From assembly GCA_015832175.1 (NCBI GenBank), contig WJXW01000005.1:2232001-2296000 (forward strand): DNA of 64,000 nt. Reading direction: 5' to 3'. The stretch is from Paraphaeosphaeria minitans. Its lineage: Eukaryota > Ascomycota > Dothideomycetes > Pleosporales > Didymosphaeriaceae. Shown piece after piece: positions 36,010-47,431 of this stretch; position 1 is the stretch's first letter; every line of letters starts with the position of its first letter. The notes below the pieces were generated by a model that was not told the origin of the DNA, did no database searches, and saw nothing but the letters and a program-made list of their open reading frames with translations. The translations under genes and the position numbers were made by a program.

Positions 36010-36971
36010 CTAGTGGTCCCACTCGTCATCGTCAGATGAACCCTTGGACCACTTTCCATCTGCTCCCTTCTTCCACTCGTTGGAGTCGTTGGAGGAATCT
36101 TTCTCCCATTTGCCGCTCGACTTTTCCTTGTGCCATCCTTGGCCCTTTTCATCCTTGAACCTAAGCCGAGGTTAGTGGAAATCAAGTCGCCCATCGCACT
36201 CAAAGGTTCACTTGCCATTCGTTGTCATCATCATCGCTGTCCCAGGAGCTGTCATCCTCGTCATCGCTCCAGGAATTGTCCGTCTTTCCCCAAGAGCTGC
36301 TCTCGTCGTCGTCCTTCACCCACTTGCCGTTCTCCTTGTGCCATCCGACGCCGTTCTTGTCCTGGTACCAGTCGTTGTCGCTGTTGCTACCCTTCTTCCA
36401 CGGGTTGACGGTCTTGTATCCGTCCTTCTTGAACCAGGAGTCGAAGTCACTGCCGCGGTCCCATTCCTTGTTGTCACCGGAGATCTTGCGCCACCATTGG
36501 TATCTACATTGCCATGTCAGTCAGAGATCAAGCTGAACGCATCCGCTCGTTTCGTGTCGTCTTCTTGCGTTGGCAAGGCATGTGACTTACCCATCTTTGT
36601 TCCTGTGAAACTGTGAGTCAAAGTACTTGCGGAGGCTGTCTTGGAGAAGCTTACCACCAATCATCCCAGGATGCATATCCTTCTGATTCCCAGGGACAAT
36701 TATCCTCGGCGTACTTCTTCCACGTCGCGTAGTCCTTCCACTGTTATTGTTAGTGTTGTGTTCGCACAAATAACAACCATCTTCGGATACTACATACGCC
36801 ACCCTTCTTCTTCCAGTCGCCGTAGGAGGAGTAACCGTAGTCGTTCCAGTTCACTGCGTTTGTGTTCGCAGTTCCGCGAACAGCGACGTGGCCAGCCTTA
36901 GTGTCCAAAGCCAAGGGCGAGGCAAACACGGCCGAGGCCATAATGGCGAAGGCGGCGAGTGTGTAGCGCAT
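36010..36971 (-). CDS. Secreted tryptophan/aspartate-rich repeat protein, unknown function
   Basis: Five exons in coding order: 36971-36798, 36740-36655, 36602-36591, 36503-36212, 36153-36010; 235 aa. The third exon is only 12 nt. It is required to keep phase and gives the smooth sequence WDDWWNKDGYQWWRK. Residues 1-18 are a signal peptide (MRYTLAAFAIMASAVFAS). The mature part has about 25 Trp, many Asp/Lys/Ser/Gly and a single Cys (C73). It shows a repeating pattern of Trp every 8-15 residues; two units are clearly related (WYQDKNGVGWHKENGKW and WQDEKGQGWHKEKSSGKW). I recognise no family. The high charge and low cysteine differ from typical small cysteine-rich effectors. An extracellular or cell-wall role is inferred from the signal peptide only. 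The last acceptor (TTCAAG) was chosen because it restores the repeat. Confidence 0.75.
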
Positions 36972-37107
36972 GTTGGAGAGTTGTTAAGTCAGCGATTGAG
37001 ACTGGTGATGGAACCGAGCAGTGTCAGTTGTCTGACAGAAATTGCGGTGCTGGGGGGATGCAATCCGTCCGCAACTGAGACTACGGGCTCAATCAAGACC
37101 ACTGTCT

Positions 37108-37115
37108 CTTATATA
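37108..37115 (-). promoter_or_regulatory. Candidate TATA box of the Trp/Asp-rich secreted protein gene
   Basis: TATATAAG on the minus strand about 137 bp upstream of the ATG at 36971. It suggests a regulated, TATA-type promoter and supports the minus-strand gene model. Confidence 0.45.
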
Positions 37116-38073
37116 CGACCATCGCTTCCAATTCTAGGCTTCGAGATCAGGTAACATGCGTCTGAGTCTAGCCGTTTCGTGATTCAGGTGGCAAGTGCTT
37201 CCATGCAAGAAGGCCAACCGAGGCCATGAAAAGCCAACCGGACTCATCGCCGCAAGGTCTATTCACCGAAATTGGTGAGCATCGGCCAATGAGGACGGTG
37301 GAAAATGTCTGTGCAGGCTTAGTGCCTTTGGATTCCAGACAGGAGAGGTTGGGAAGTCATGTGTGCAACCCCTTTTTACCAATCGCGAGTTCCGGAATGA
37401 TGGAGCTTGTGCAGTAGGGAGGAATTAGCAACAGAAATCATGTATGCAATTGTCACGTACCTAATATGGACCTACCAATAACCGGCGACACTGCGTTAAT
37501 TGACTTGGAATAAGCTGAACAAAAGACGGCGTAAGCAATTTTCAAAGCTCTTGTGGTAAGCCAGAGAATTTTCCGGATTACAGGGATTGGTTTTTTTGTA
37601 GGTGAACGTGAAGGGCTGATGAATGTAACCTGTGAAAGTCTCGATGCATTCCAACGCACACTCAGCAGTGCCTTATCACGTGATCGCATTCTTGGGTCCC
37701 CGATCGACTAAGCAGACACTTTGCACACACAATCGTATAAACTGCTCAAGTCCCTCATCTTCCAAGTCGAATGCTTCGGTCATTGAAGTCTGGGTTGTCA
37801 TAACAAGTAAAGAGAGCTGGGCCATCGCCGAAGCAACCCTCCCTTGAAAGGGTCCGCTGAGTCTTGTGCACAGATGATAGACAGAGCAACACGTTACGTC
37901 AAAGAATGATCAAGGTGGTCACCTTGGTATCCTTGCATTAGCTACGTGACGTGCACTGATCAGTTCGCTCAACAAGACGCTCGCCGTTCATGACGTTTTC
38001 ATGGTACGCTTCAGTGTCGAATTCACGTGTGGTGTGTGCCTAATTCTCACAGAAAATGATCACCCGTGCATCT
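37116..38073. other. Intergenic region
   Basis: About 960 bp with no supported feature. Short frames only. Confidence 0.45.
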
Positions 38074-39661
38074 TTATGGGCTGTTCTCCTCCACGAGATC
38101 AAAGCATTCCATTGTTTGGATCACCGCACCCCCGACTATTGGCTGAGTTGCTTCGAAAACGCATGTAAGATCGGGCCAATCCAAGTCTAGGTCGAACTGT
38201 GAGTTCAAGGCCGACAGAAGGTTGATGTGGACCGTTGCTCGCGTAACGTGAATGTTTTCAACGGCGTGGAATGTATATGTGGAGTGCGTTCCCGCCATCA
38301 CTGACCTAACCACTGCATTCGTGACCATCAGTGTGGCTGTCAGGGGTAAAGTCCGTACCAATGAGAGCGCCAGTCCTGCTCGCGCTTTTCATGAATAGAA
38401 GGGGCTGAAGTAGTCTGATGTTCACGGCTACCGGAAATGCGCGCGAGACAGAGCGTTGCGCTGGCAGAGAAAGCGATGAAGTCAATGCCGTGGCAGTGAA
38501 AAAAAAAGCGTGTGACTACGGAGAGCAAGGAAGCAATACTAAATGTCCCAGCTTGCATTGAACGCTGTCCTCTTGCTGTACGTGAATAGTTGAGTCCACA
38601 AGACAAGGAAAATATAGCTGTGTCACAAGACACCTAACAGTGTGTGATTAAATCAAGGTCGGGTATGACCCACCAGTTTGGCACCATGCAGAATGATGTG
38701 CACTGTCGTAGGCGGTTGATCTCTCGTGTGACTGCAGGATCTCGTGCGTAACTTTCGTTGCGATGAACGATGTGCCCGCCCACAACGAGATGTAGCCGCT
38801 CCAGCTGCTCCATAGAGGAACATGTTCCGATTCCTTTCTTCTCAAACAAATCATTGTCGCTCCAGGCTCGTGTATCTGGATCAATAATTTTCAGGGATAG
38901 AGAATGGGCATCTTGATGCAACCCCATGAGCTGGGCTAATACCATGGCTTTCCTCAATGAAAGCAAAGCCCGACATAGATTTCCGGGATAACCCGAACCA
39001 TACTTTTAAGTGCAACGCATCCGACCCCGTAGATGGAGTGGAGTAGCTCATCTTTGGTAAGTTACAAATATAATGGGTGTATTGAGAAGATGGTCGACCA
39101 CGTTACCGGAATACGAGGTATCAGATGAGTCCTGAAGAAGAGACTGTCGAAGGAATACGCTCAGCAGCAGGACCTTTCGAATAACAAGCACGGGATGTGC
39201 GCCGAACGGAGACAGTCACAGTACGTCCCGCGGTAAAACCTCTGGTTTCTCTGAGATTACAAACTCAAATATGGACTGTTCAACGGGCCGTGAAGTATAG
39301 TGCAGCCGTTCCTGGTAAAACCGTGGATCAGATCCAGGTCTGCATCACACGGCCCAGTGCAGCAAGCGCGCAGTATACGCTACGGTATATGTCAGAAGGC
39401 TGAACGTCTTCTGTCTGTGGTATTCCTGGCCTTTTGGTCCCATTTCAACGGTTCCTTTCCTTTCCGGTCGATGCTATGATGAAAAGGCCAAGGAAAGAGC
39501 CACTCGCTTGGGTTGCGTCGCTTTCCTTTAAATTGGAGGACGAAAATATATCTCGTTTTGCGACGCTTGCACTCCCAGCAACTTTGAGTTCCTTTGCGAA
39601 CCTTCCTTTCTCTCGCTGAGTTAGACATATTATCTACTAGCACAAGCCCCTTTCCACTCAA
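38074..39661 (-). pseudogene. Decayed Zn(II)2Cys6 fungal transcription factor
   Basis: Fragments in family order run down the minus strand. The N terminus has the zinc-cluster start KGTQSCWECKRRKTR (C28, C31), but the third ligand is Tyr38 (TAT at 39550-39548) instead of Cys and the remaining cysteines are not found. Near 39060-39000 comes TKDELLHSIYGVGC (preceded by an in-frame TAA), which shifts frame into PGNLCRALLSLRKAMVLAQL and MGLHQDAHSLSLK, a hallmark of the fungal transcription-factor middle region. The usual WYRIV..RYLSLMLGLPQ piece is missing, and QLERLHLVVGGHIVHRNES follows. In yet another frame (about 38634-38340) SVVTRFFFHCHGIDFIAFSA matches the later FNRI.FCCRAVDFLAFMA region. 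Stops, frameshifts, a lost ligand and a deletion make it a pseudogene. A normal paralogue is not in the window. Confidence 0.82.
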
Positions 39662-40836
39662 GGGCTACCGATTGTATCCTTATAGATCATATTCGTCTTG
39701 GCTGGTCAGAAATGATGTGGTGCTGGAAGGGAGGAGTGGTCAGCTTTCTTTCGCCCTGACTGAAGTCAATTGCAACTAAACCTTTTTGGGACACACTCTG
39801 ATCGAACGAAACCAACCACGTGTTTCCCAATTATCTATTCACTGGCATCGAAGAGTTTCTTGCTGGGATTTGGCACAAACGTAGGTATACACAAAGCAGT
39901 TGCTCTGGATTTAACCTAGGTACCATGTCGCCACAGGTACAGTCTGAAAATCCGGGTCACCTTCTGGGTTGGTGGTAAGAGCAGTAGCAGTAGGTCTATC
40001 GGCTTAGTAGAGTTACATATGCTCTCACGAATAGCAATCCTGAACTAGATTTCTCTGACCTTTGCAAATATTGGCAGCATTGATATTTTATGGTACCTAA
40101 TGTGAGGTGAGGGCGAGGCCGGAGGCTAGGTCTGAGATATGCAAATTCGTTCTGAAAAGTGCGCAACCCGACAATGCGTCACCCGGCCTCTCGGTCTACC
40201 GCCCTAGGTAACTTGCATCCGCTTCCAAGATTCCGCGAGTTGCCAACCTGTATAGTGTAGGCCAAGACGGATGGAGTGGCAAGATATCCATGCACAACCT
40301 CTGTCTACCCGTCAATGTTGTTCGCTGTAGTCCTTGACAAAAAGTCATCGGCATCCCACGGCCTAACGTTCGTGCAGTACAACATCGATTCCTAACAACA
40401 TCGATTCCTAACAACATCGATTCCTAACACCGCAAACTAGGTAGCTGTATGTAGTATTTTTTTTTGAGTAAATTATGTCTACCTATGTTGATGTACTTTC
40501 TGTTTTCTCAAGCTTCCTTCGCTACAAATTTGGTCCATTACGTTATGATCCACTACCTACGGCAACGAAGCCCGCAAAAGCTTGGCTGCTACGTCAAATA
40601 TATGGACTCCAGCTTCGTGAAAACCCATCGTCGCCTGCGCCAAGATGCAAGATGTGAAATCAATGTGCTTGGCCGTGCAGATGTTACGCCGTATTTCCCT
40701 TCGATCTGTCTTGCCCCAGGTTCAGAACTGGCACGCAATTCCGAGAATCAACACGGCATTCTCCTGTCCAAACCATACATTTAGAGATAGCCAGTCCATC
40801 TCTTTGCAAGCCGGATTTTCGCCGTCTGCAGCGAGG
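39662..40836. other. Intergenic region
   Basis: About 1.2 kb. Contains a three-copy 16-bp tandem repeat (listed separately) and otherwise nothing supported. Confidence 0.45.
40379..40426. repeat. 16-bp tandem repeat, three perfect copies
   Basis: Unit acaacatcgattccta at 40379-40394, 40395-40410 and 40411-40426, identical in all three copies. Recent slippage or duplication; no evident function. Confidence 0.95.
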
Positions 40837-41791
40837 ATGGCACCGCCAGAGGCGCGTATCCTGGCGTCTGAGCGACCAGACAAAGTTCGTATGCTCGTAC
40901 TAGAGGTAAGATGAGCAGCCTTGGGAGGAGGAATCGTCGCTGAAGTTATTACAGACGGACGATCCGCATCCGGATACTCAGGAAGAAAGAGGGTCGTTTG
41001 GTGAAGTGTTGAATGATCTATTGGTAGAAGCAGGGGAGCAGCATGACCCAAAACTCGCTATTGAGACAATTATACACTACGCAGTCGAGCCACGAGGCGG
41101 AAGGATACCGGAGCCTTCAGAAATCACCGATGATATCCAGGCCATTCTGATTACAGGGAGCGTATATGATGCCCATAGCAAGGAGGCGTGGGTATTGAAG
41201 CTTCTCAATCTGATCAAGCGTATGTCCATCGATTTTTGGAAGGTCGAAAATCTAACACTGCTAGATCTGTGGGTAAATCGACCGGATATCAAGTTTACTG
41301 GAATCTGTTTTGGCCATCAAATACTATGCCGCGCCCTAGGATCCACAGTCGAACCGGAAGAAAATGGCAAATGGGAACTTGCGCATACTCGCATTGAACT
41401 CAGCGACGTCGGACGATGGCTATTCAGGCTCGACTCATCAGAGAAGCACATTCGTTTGCATCAAATGCATATTGATTTGGTGGTGGACCCGCCATCGGCT
41501 TCCAAGACCGACCTGCTAGATCCGAACACACAAGTGCACGTCTGGGGCACCTCGGACCATACTGGTGTGCAAGGTGTCTATATTCCCACGAGGCTGTTCA
41601 CCACCCAAGGCCATATGGAGTTTGATGATAAGATGGTCAAAAGACAGCTCGAGATGCGGGTCGAGAGCGGTGTGGTGGAGAACGACATTGCTGAAGAAGC
41701 AGCAGAAAGAGCGGAATGGCGGCACGATGGGCTTCTAGTTGCGAAGGCGGTCCTGAGGTTCTTCCACGGCGACGACGATAAAGCGCGGTGA
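40837..41791 (+). CDS. Class I glutamine amidotransferase-like protein (GATase1 domain)
   Basis: Three exons: 40837-40905, 40955-41219, 41265-41791; 286 aa. Stand-alone GATase1 protein like yeast YLR126C; related proteins hydrolyse gamma-glutamyl bonds, but the substrate is unknown. The nucleophile elbow is GICFGHQ (C126), with the His and Glu of the triad in TTQGHMEFD (H228, E230). The N-terminal KVRMLVLETDDP strand is rebuilt across the first intron. The second intron (41220-41264; GTATGT, CTAAC, CTAG) is 45 nt and stop-free, so the region also reads as one long exon. Splicing it out gives a family-like KHLWVNRPDIKFTGICFGH, whereas retention inserts 15 residues before the active site. No signal peptide. 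Confidence 0.88.
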
Positions 41792-41836
41792 CGTTGGACT
41801 GAAGTCGGAGTTGGGCGGGCAGGAGCACATGCAATA

Positions 41837-41987
41837 CCGTAGAGTATTCTAATGCCGGTTGAGCTAGATCGCACCCTGCACCCAATTATACAAGCTGTAC
41901 GTTCTTCTCGACCCTTTTACGATCTATTCTGTTTCCTGATTAGATCGTTTTATCATTAGCTCAACCGGTGTTAGAAAAACTCTACGG
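41837..41987. repeat. Short element with ~30-bp terminal inverted repeats (MITE-like or hairpin)
   Basis: Left arm 41837-41866 (ccgtagagtattctaatgcc...) and right arm 41957-41987 are reverse complements over about 30 bp with three or four mismatches, enclosing about 90 bp. Directly downstream of the glutamine amidotransferase gene. No obvious target-site duplication was seen, so a miniature transposable element and a transcriptional hairpin are both possible. Confidence 0.65.
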
Positions 41988-42573
41988 CAGGATTACTCCG
42001 ATAGCTTCGAATGATACCCGTGGATCGGCATATCAAACCAACACCTTCTTTCACATGGACAAGTGACCCCACCAGGAACATGACAATCGTCTCGCATGTC
42101 ATGTATCTGCGTTTAAATCGATGCGGTGTGATTGTTGCAGGCGGACCTTCCTTTTCCGGCATTGTGGCGTACGATAAAACACCGATACCGGTAATGCGCC
42201 CTCTACAGATGTTCGGAAATAACATTGCCACAACTTGAGAACAATGCTACTTTGATGTTGTCTTTTACATCATCTCTTTTTTTTTCAAGTCTCCTCGTTT
42301 GAACTGATGCTAGTAACTTCTTACACCCTGTACCGTGTAGCAATTCGCGCTTTTCCGATCCCCACATCCCGGTGCGGCAGCGATTGCAACTTCGCGGAGA
42401 GCGTTACCCACACAGAACACACGGATATATCGGCAATGCGGAATGACCCACACCACCATGTCCTTTTGGGACTAACTTTGGTCACTAGAACAGAACCCGT
42501 CACTACGGCTTTCCTCAACGCGTGACGCGAGCTCCGTTCGCCTCGCGCTCGTTCATGAGCGCAACAGTCAAGA
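41988..42573. other. Intergenic region, promoter of MFS gene
   Basis: About 590 bp, no supported ORF. Should contain the promoter of the MFS transporter; T-rich run near 42275-42290. Confidence 0.45.
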
Positions 42574-44310
42574 ATGGGAACACCAGCAAAAGTCTCAATG
42601 GACGACGCGGGAAAAGAAGAAAAGAAGATGAACACGCTCACCCAGGATGTCGAGAAAGGTGCCGAGGAGGTCACACTTCAAAGAACAGTCTCGGGACCGC
42701 CCTATTCGATATTTACTCCTCGTATGAAGTTATGGATTATCTTCCTTGTGAGCGTGTCGGCGTTGATATCGCCATTTGGGGCCACGTTGTTCTACCCAGT
42801 GCTGAACGTTCTTTCTGACGAACTGCACGTCACGCCGACCAAGACAAACATTGCCATCACGACTTACATGGTCAGTATTCGACCCCATGGTTACTGAAAT
42901 CATGCAGGAACTAATGCGAATAGATCGCCCAAGCAATTGCTCCCGCCCTGATTGCTGGCATGTCCGATGCGAGTGGCCGCAGGCTGTCATTCATAATATG
43001 TTTCGTGATATTCATTGCCGCAAACATTGGCTTGGCCCTTCAGACTGTAAGGCCGACCTTGCCCGCTCTTCCTTGGAGTGCATTGCTGATTCTGTTGCTT
43101 CTTCCAGAACTACATCGCACTACTCTTATTGCGTTGCGTGCAGGCTTTTGGTTGCAGTGCTGCCATAGCTTTAACGATCGCTGTAGTGGCTGATATCTCG
43201 ACTTCGGCAGAGCGAGGCACATACATGGGCTACGCAACAGCGGGTATTCTCTTTGGTCCATCCTTTGGTCCCACTATCGGTAAGTCTTCTCTCCAGGACG
43301 AACATGTAGTCTCTCTGACATGTCACGCCGTTATAGGAGGCATACTCGCACAGTATCTAGGGTGGCGAAGTATCTTCTGGTTCCTAGCTATCTTTGCTGG
43401 GGTGCTGCTCCTCATATTCACCTTTTTCTTTCCAGAAACATGTCGAGCCGTGGTGGGCAACGGTTCGGTTCCACCAACTGGTGTCAACCGATCCGTCTTG
43501 AGCTATCTACGAGAGCGCAGGCGACGACAGGAATGCAATATCGACGATGGTGGATCAACGCCACCTGAAAAACGAAAGTTTTCGTTCCCGAACCCGCTCA
43601 TGACCCTTCGCATCCTTAGTGAAAAGGAATCGTGCATCCTTCTTCTATACAACGGATTCTTCTTCACCGGTATGATGGTGGTTTCAGCCGCACTTCCGGA
43701 CCTTTTCAAGGAAGCGTATGGCCTGGACGAGATCAAGATCGGTCTATGCTACATCTCCATCGGTGCAGGCTGCCTGGTCTCGTCACTAACCATGGGCCAC
43801 GTCGTAGATTGGAACTTCAGGCGCCATGCCGCGCTGAACAACATACCGATAACGAAGAGCAAGCAACAAGACATCCGGAACTTTCCCATCGAGAAAGTCC
43901 GACTCCAAGTCGGCGCTCCTGGGCATTTGATAGGGACTCTATCCTTGATAGCGTTCGGTTGGACAGTGAAGTACAGGACGCACATTGCGGGACCGGAGAT
44001 TGCCTTGTTCTTCATGGGCTTCGGAACGTCCACAGCCTTCAACCAGACCAACACCTTGCTAATAGATCTTCACCGTAACCAAGCGGCCACTGCGACTGCG
44101 GCCGTCAACTTCGTGCGCTGCTTGATGAGCGCAGCCGGCTGTGCGGCAATCATACCCATGTGCCATGCAATGAATCCAGGATGGGCCTTCACCTTGCTGG
44201 GATTGGTGTACGCTGTCTTGATAAGCGTCGTTTTTTGGATCATGAAGAACGGGATGAAATGGAGGTTGGAGAGTGAAGAGAAGAAGCGGGCTGCTGAAGA
44301 TGGGCAATGA
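42574..44310 (+). CDS. MFS transporter, DHA1 (drug:H+ antiporter, 12-TM) type
   Basis: Four exons: 42574-42870, 42924-43046, 43108-43279, 43337-44310; 521 aa. Likely plasma-membrane proton antiporter; substrate unknown. A polar ~50-residue N terminus is followed by TM1 (WIIFLVSVSALISPFGATLF), the loop motif DASGRRLSF (DRxGRR-like, between TM2 and TM3) and LLRCVQAFGCSAAIALTIAV (TM4). The motif-C-like GILFGPSFGPTIGGIL lies in TM5. A long central loop (about 255-310) precedes TM7. The last intron (43280-43336) is 57 nt and stop-free. I chose the ATG at 42574 because an upstream ATG at 42555 is in a different frame. The TPO/aminotriazole-resistance-like groups are the nearest by motif wording. 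It might export a metabolite of neighbouring genes, but there is no biosynthetic cluster here. Confidence 0.9.
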
Positions 44311-45760
44311 GAGATGACACCATATTTGTCGGAAATAAGTATATAGAATGAATCGCGACCCACTCACTCCGCCCATATTGTACTTCTACACAGCAACTCC
44401 CATGTTTTATTCATAGCGTTGCCAATTTCGTTTCTCTTGTTTTGTCTAGCTCATCCCGAGTGTGCGGCAAACACCCCTGAAGATTATAGAAACCATTTTT
44501 CATCCGCGAGGGCCGCGTCTTTGAGGGCGCTCGAAAGTCGACGTCACATGCAATACTGCCTCCCCAAATCTAGCAGCATTGTCATCTTCCAAGTAGGCTT
44601 TCGGAGCACACCGTGAATCTCATACTGTCATCGTTCTTGTTTCAGAGAGCATAGGAGAACACACATGGAGAAGTTTGTTACAATCTTCAGTATCCAGTGC
44701 CACATACTGCCGCCCTTACGTACTGAATGACCCACTCGAATAAAACCTCCAAACTCCCTTTAAATACTCTACAAACGTGCTTGGGCATAGTCCTGCATTT
44801 ACTCCCAAGCCCAGAGAGCCTTTACACTCAAAGTTCAACTCCCCAGTATCATACAACTCCCTGTATGCCTCCTACCAGCGCCGAAGTCACACATTTGCAA
44901 AATCAACTCATTCTTTTGATACTACACATTCCAGGATCTAGTCACATGGCACTCATTTGGTTCATTTTTCAGTTCCCAGGACCTGTGACATAGTTTCGTC
45001 TATGTGTCCCTTCTGAAATCACGCAATGCACACACACACATCGAAACGTTCCAACCCTTTAAATCGCTAGACACATGGGCTTTTGACCCCGCACTGTTTC
45101 AATTCGGGCACCACCCATCGACGTCGTCCTCCTGCGTTGGCGAGTACGACGACATCGCACCTTCCCAGCCCCCAGCCCCCAGCCCCCTGGAGCGCAATCC
45201 TCGCTCTTTTCCCGGTCCCTGGCGCACAGTCCACTCTCTTTACCATGAGCATTTCGATCCCTTCCTCTCTCCAGGCGCGCGCCCACTCACCCGTTCTGGC
45301 TCGGTGATTATCGTTTTTCGTCCACCAGCACTTGCTCCATGTCTGTTCTCAACGCATCACTTCACTTCGTGCCTGACCTCCACACACACACACACACACA
45401 CCATGCAAACCCATTCAGTACCCTTCGAGACACCCACTCAAAGACTCGCCACAGTCCCCAAGATCAAACGCATACCTAAAGCGTGTCAATTCCCACCATG
45501 TGCACCCCAAATACCCTTTGTGCCCGTATCCCATACACAAGTCCCTCTCCGCTCCACCCCGTGGGCAAGGTTGAACTTCCATGTTCACGCCCCGGGGCAA
45601 GAGCTAGTTTACATATGCCACACTCGTGTCAGAACAAGCATCACACGACCTCACACGCACGTGCACACTTGCACTCCAGGGCTCTCGCACATCGTAAGAA
45701 TCGTGACTTCATTGCGCACATCCCTCGTCTCATCACTCGTATCGTCATCGTCATCGTCAT
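44311..45760. other. Intergenic region, convergent
   Basis: 1.45 kb between convergent genes. Pyrimidine/CA-rich sequence leaves a long plus-strand frame open (45004-45858) that is Pro/Ser/His low complexity, runs antisense into SEC20 and is not credible. Contains a (CA)n tract at 45381-45401. Confidence 0.5.
45381..45401. repeat. (CA)n dinucleotide microsatellite
   Basis: About ten CA units in an otherwise CA-rich segment. Confidence 0.9.
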
Positions 45761-47171
45761 TTACAACTCATCCCTCTTCCTCTCACCCTCCTTCCCGGCC
45801 TCATCCTGACTCCCCAAAATCTCTCTCTCCGCCTCGCGCTGCCTCTCCTCAAACTTAACCCTCTCCACACTCTCCTCCCACATCTTCTTCTTCGGATTCC
45901 GTGGCTTGTCCTCGCCGCGCGCAGGCAGCACCGTGCCGTCACCTCTCACCACAGGACCTGCATCTTCCTCTTCTTGGGTGGGGTTGGCGTGCTTGCGGAG
46001 TTGCGGATGGTCTGGGACGTCCTGGGCGGCCTGCTGTGTTTGTGATCGTTCTGCCATTTTGCCTACGAATTGTGAGAGGGAAGAAGGGGGGCTCGGGTCG
46101 GGCGGGTTGCCTGCGTAGCCACGTCCGCCGCCGCCGACGCGCACGTAGTTCTGTCCGGGTTGGCGTGGGGGTATGCCACCGGTAGCGCTGGGCTTGACGA
46201 TAAGGCTCGGCGAGGGGTTCGCAGCAACACTGGACGTCGCTGGCGACGCAGGGATGACTGCGAAAACAATGCGGAAGAGGATCTTCAGCGGCCAGAGGAT
46301 GAGCAACGATATGGGGCCGTATAACCACCGCCGGAAGACGAGCCAGATGACGGTTGTGATGAGGATGTAGAAGGTGGTTTCGAGGTACCAGGTATCGCTC
46401 TTCTGACTCTTGAGAAGGGTTGTGACGAGGGTCTTGCTGTTGGCGAGGAGGGTGTTTAGGTCGGAGTATTTCTCGCCTAGGTCTGCGAGGGCGGCGGTGG
46501 ACTGTTCGAGGGTTTCTTGGGCGAAGCGTGAGCGCGAGAGCTCGCTTTGCATCAACTGGTGGGTGCGTCTGAGGGCGGCTGTCACGTCCGAGGAGGCTTG
46601 CGTGACTATTTCGGATTCGTTGAGACCGTTTCCGCGCCGACGGTGGGTGGAGGAGGGAGTCGACGAGCCGGTGCCGGATTGAAGGTTCGAGAAAAGGAGT
46701 TCACGCTCTTTGAGCTTGGCGCGGTCGGCGTTGTGTTTGGCAGTCAATTGCGCCTTGCGGTACTGTGCTCGAGAGCTTCGCATATCGTATTAGCAGGTAG
46801 TCCTTTCATTCGAACTGAGGTGAGACTCACGATCTCAGGTCCTCTGTCAACCTCGCAAGTAGCACAGCAAGTCTACTTCTCTCTCCGTCCCTGACACTGT
46901 CTCTCCTCCTGCCAGAGCTTCCTGTTCCCACAACGTCCTCAACTTCCTGCCTGAGAAGTTCAAGGTCCTCCTCAACCCCCTTCAAGCTCTCATGTATCTC
47001 AGCACTGAGCTCCAACCGAATGTCCCCCTCCTCAGCGTTGAGCGGCTGGCTTCCAGGCTGGAAATCGAGTTTGGCGAGGCGCTGGATGAGCTGCTGGATA
47101 GCCTTGTTCGAGTCGGATAGGTCAGTAAGGCGCGTTGTTAGGGTCTGCGTGATCGGGGGAAGCGGGGGCAT
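45761..47171 (-). CDS. SEC20: SNARE protein SEC20 (BNIP1 family)
   Basis: Two exons in coding order: 47171-46831 and 46775-45761 (55-bp intron); 451 aa. SEC20 is a Qb-SNARE at the ER that, with Ufe1, Use1 and Sec22, receives retrograde COPI vesicles. The N-terminal ~110 residues are helical (Dsl1-tether-binding part in yeast). The SNARE-like coiled coil is at about 165-240 (ending LANSKTLVTTLLKSQKSDTWYLE), immediately before TM 243-265 (ILITTVIWLVFRRWLYG). A second hydrophobic stretch at 268-292 follows. The luminal tail is long and acidic and ends in RDEL (448-451), equivalent to the HDEL end of yeast Sec20p and an excellent family marker. Divergent from mL53 with only 260 bp between ATGs, which therefore form a shared promoter. 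Confidence 0.92.
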
Positions 47172-47431
47172 GGTGGGTTGCGTGCGGCCAGGGTGGAAAC
47201 GCGCCGCTCTTTCTTAGGGCTGTCGGCGCCTTTTTGTTCCGCGATGTGCACGGGCCAGCGAGCCAGATTCTCGAGATTCGAATCGGGGGACAATTGCGGA
47301 GAGAGTTGGATCGCTTCATCGCATTGTGCTGCTGTTCGGTTGGTCCACTCATGATTCGCGATATACTCTTGCTAATTTGCAACATACGCTCCTAAGAATC
47401 CTCATTCGCTCACCGTCGCCATCCAGCCAAT

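Noticed and set aside
45004..45858. 284-codon plus-strand open frame
   Set aside because: Low-complexity Pro/Ser/His/Thr sequence caused by CA/CT-rich DNA; it runs antisense into the well-supported SEC20 coding region and has no domain or signal.
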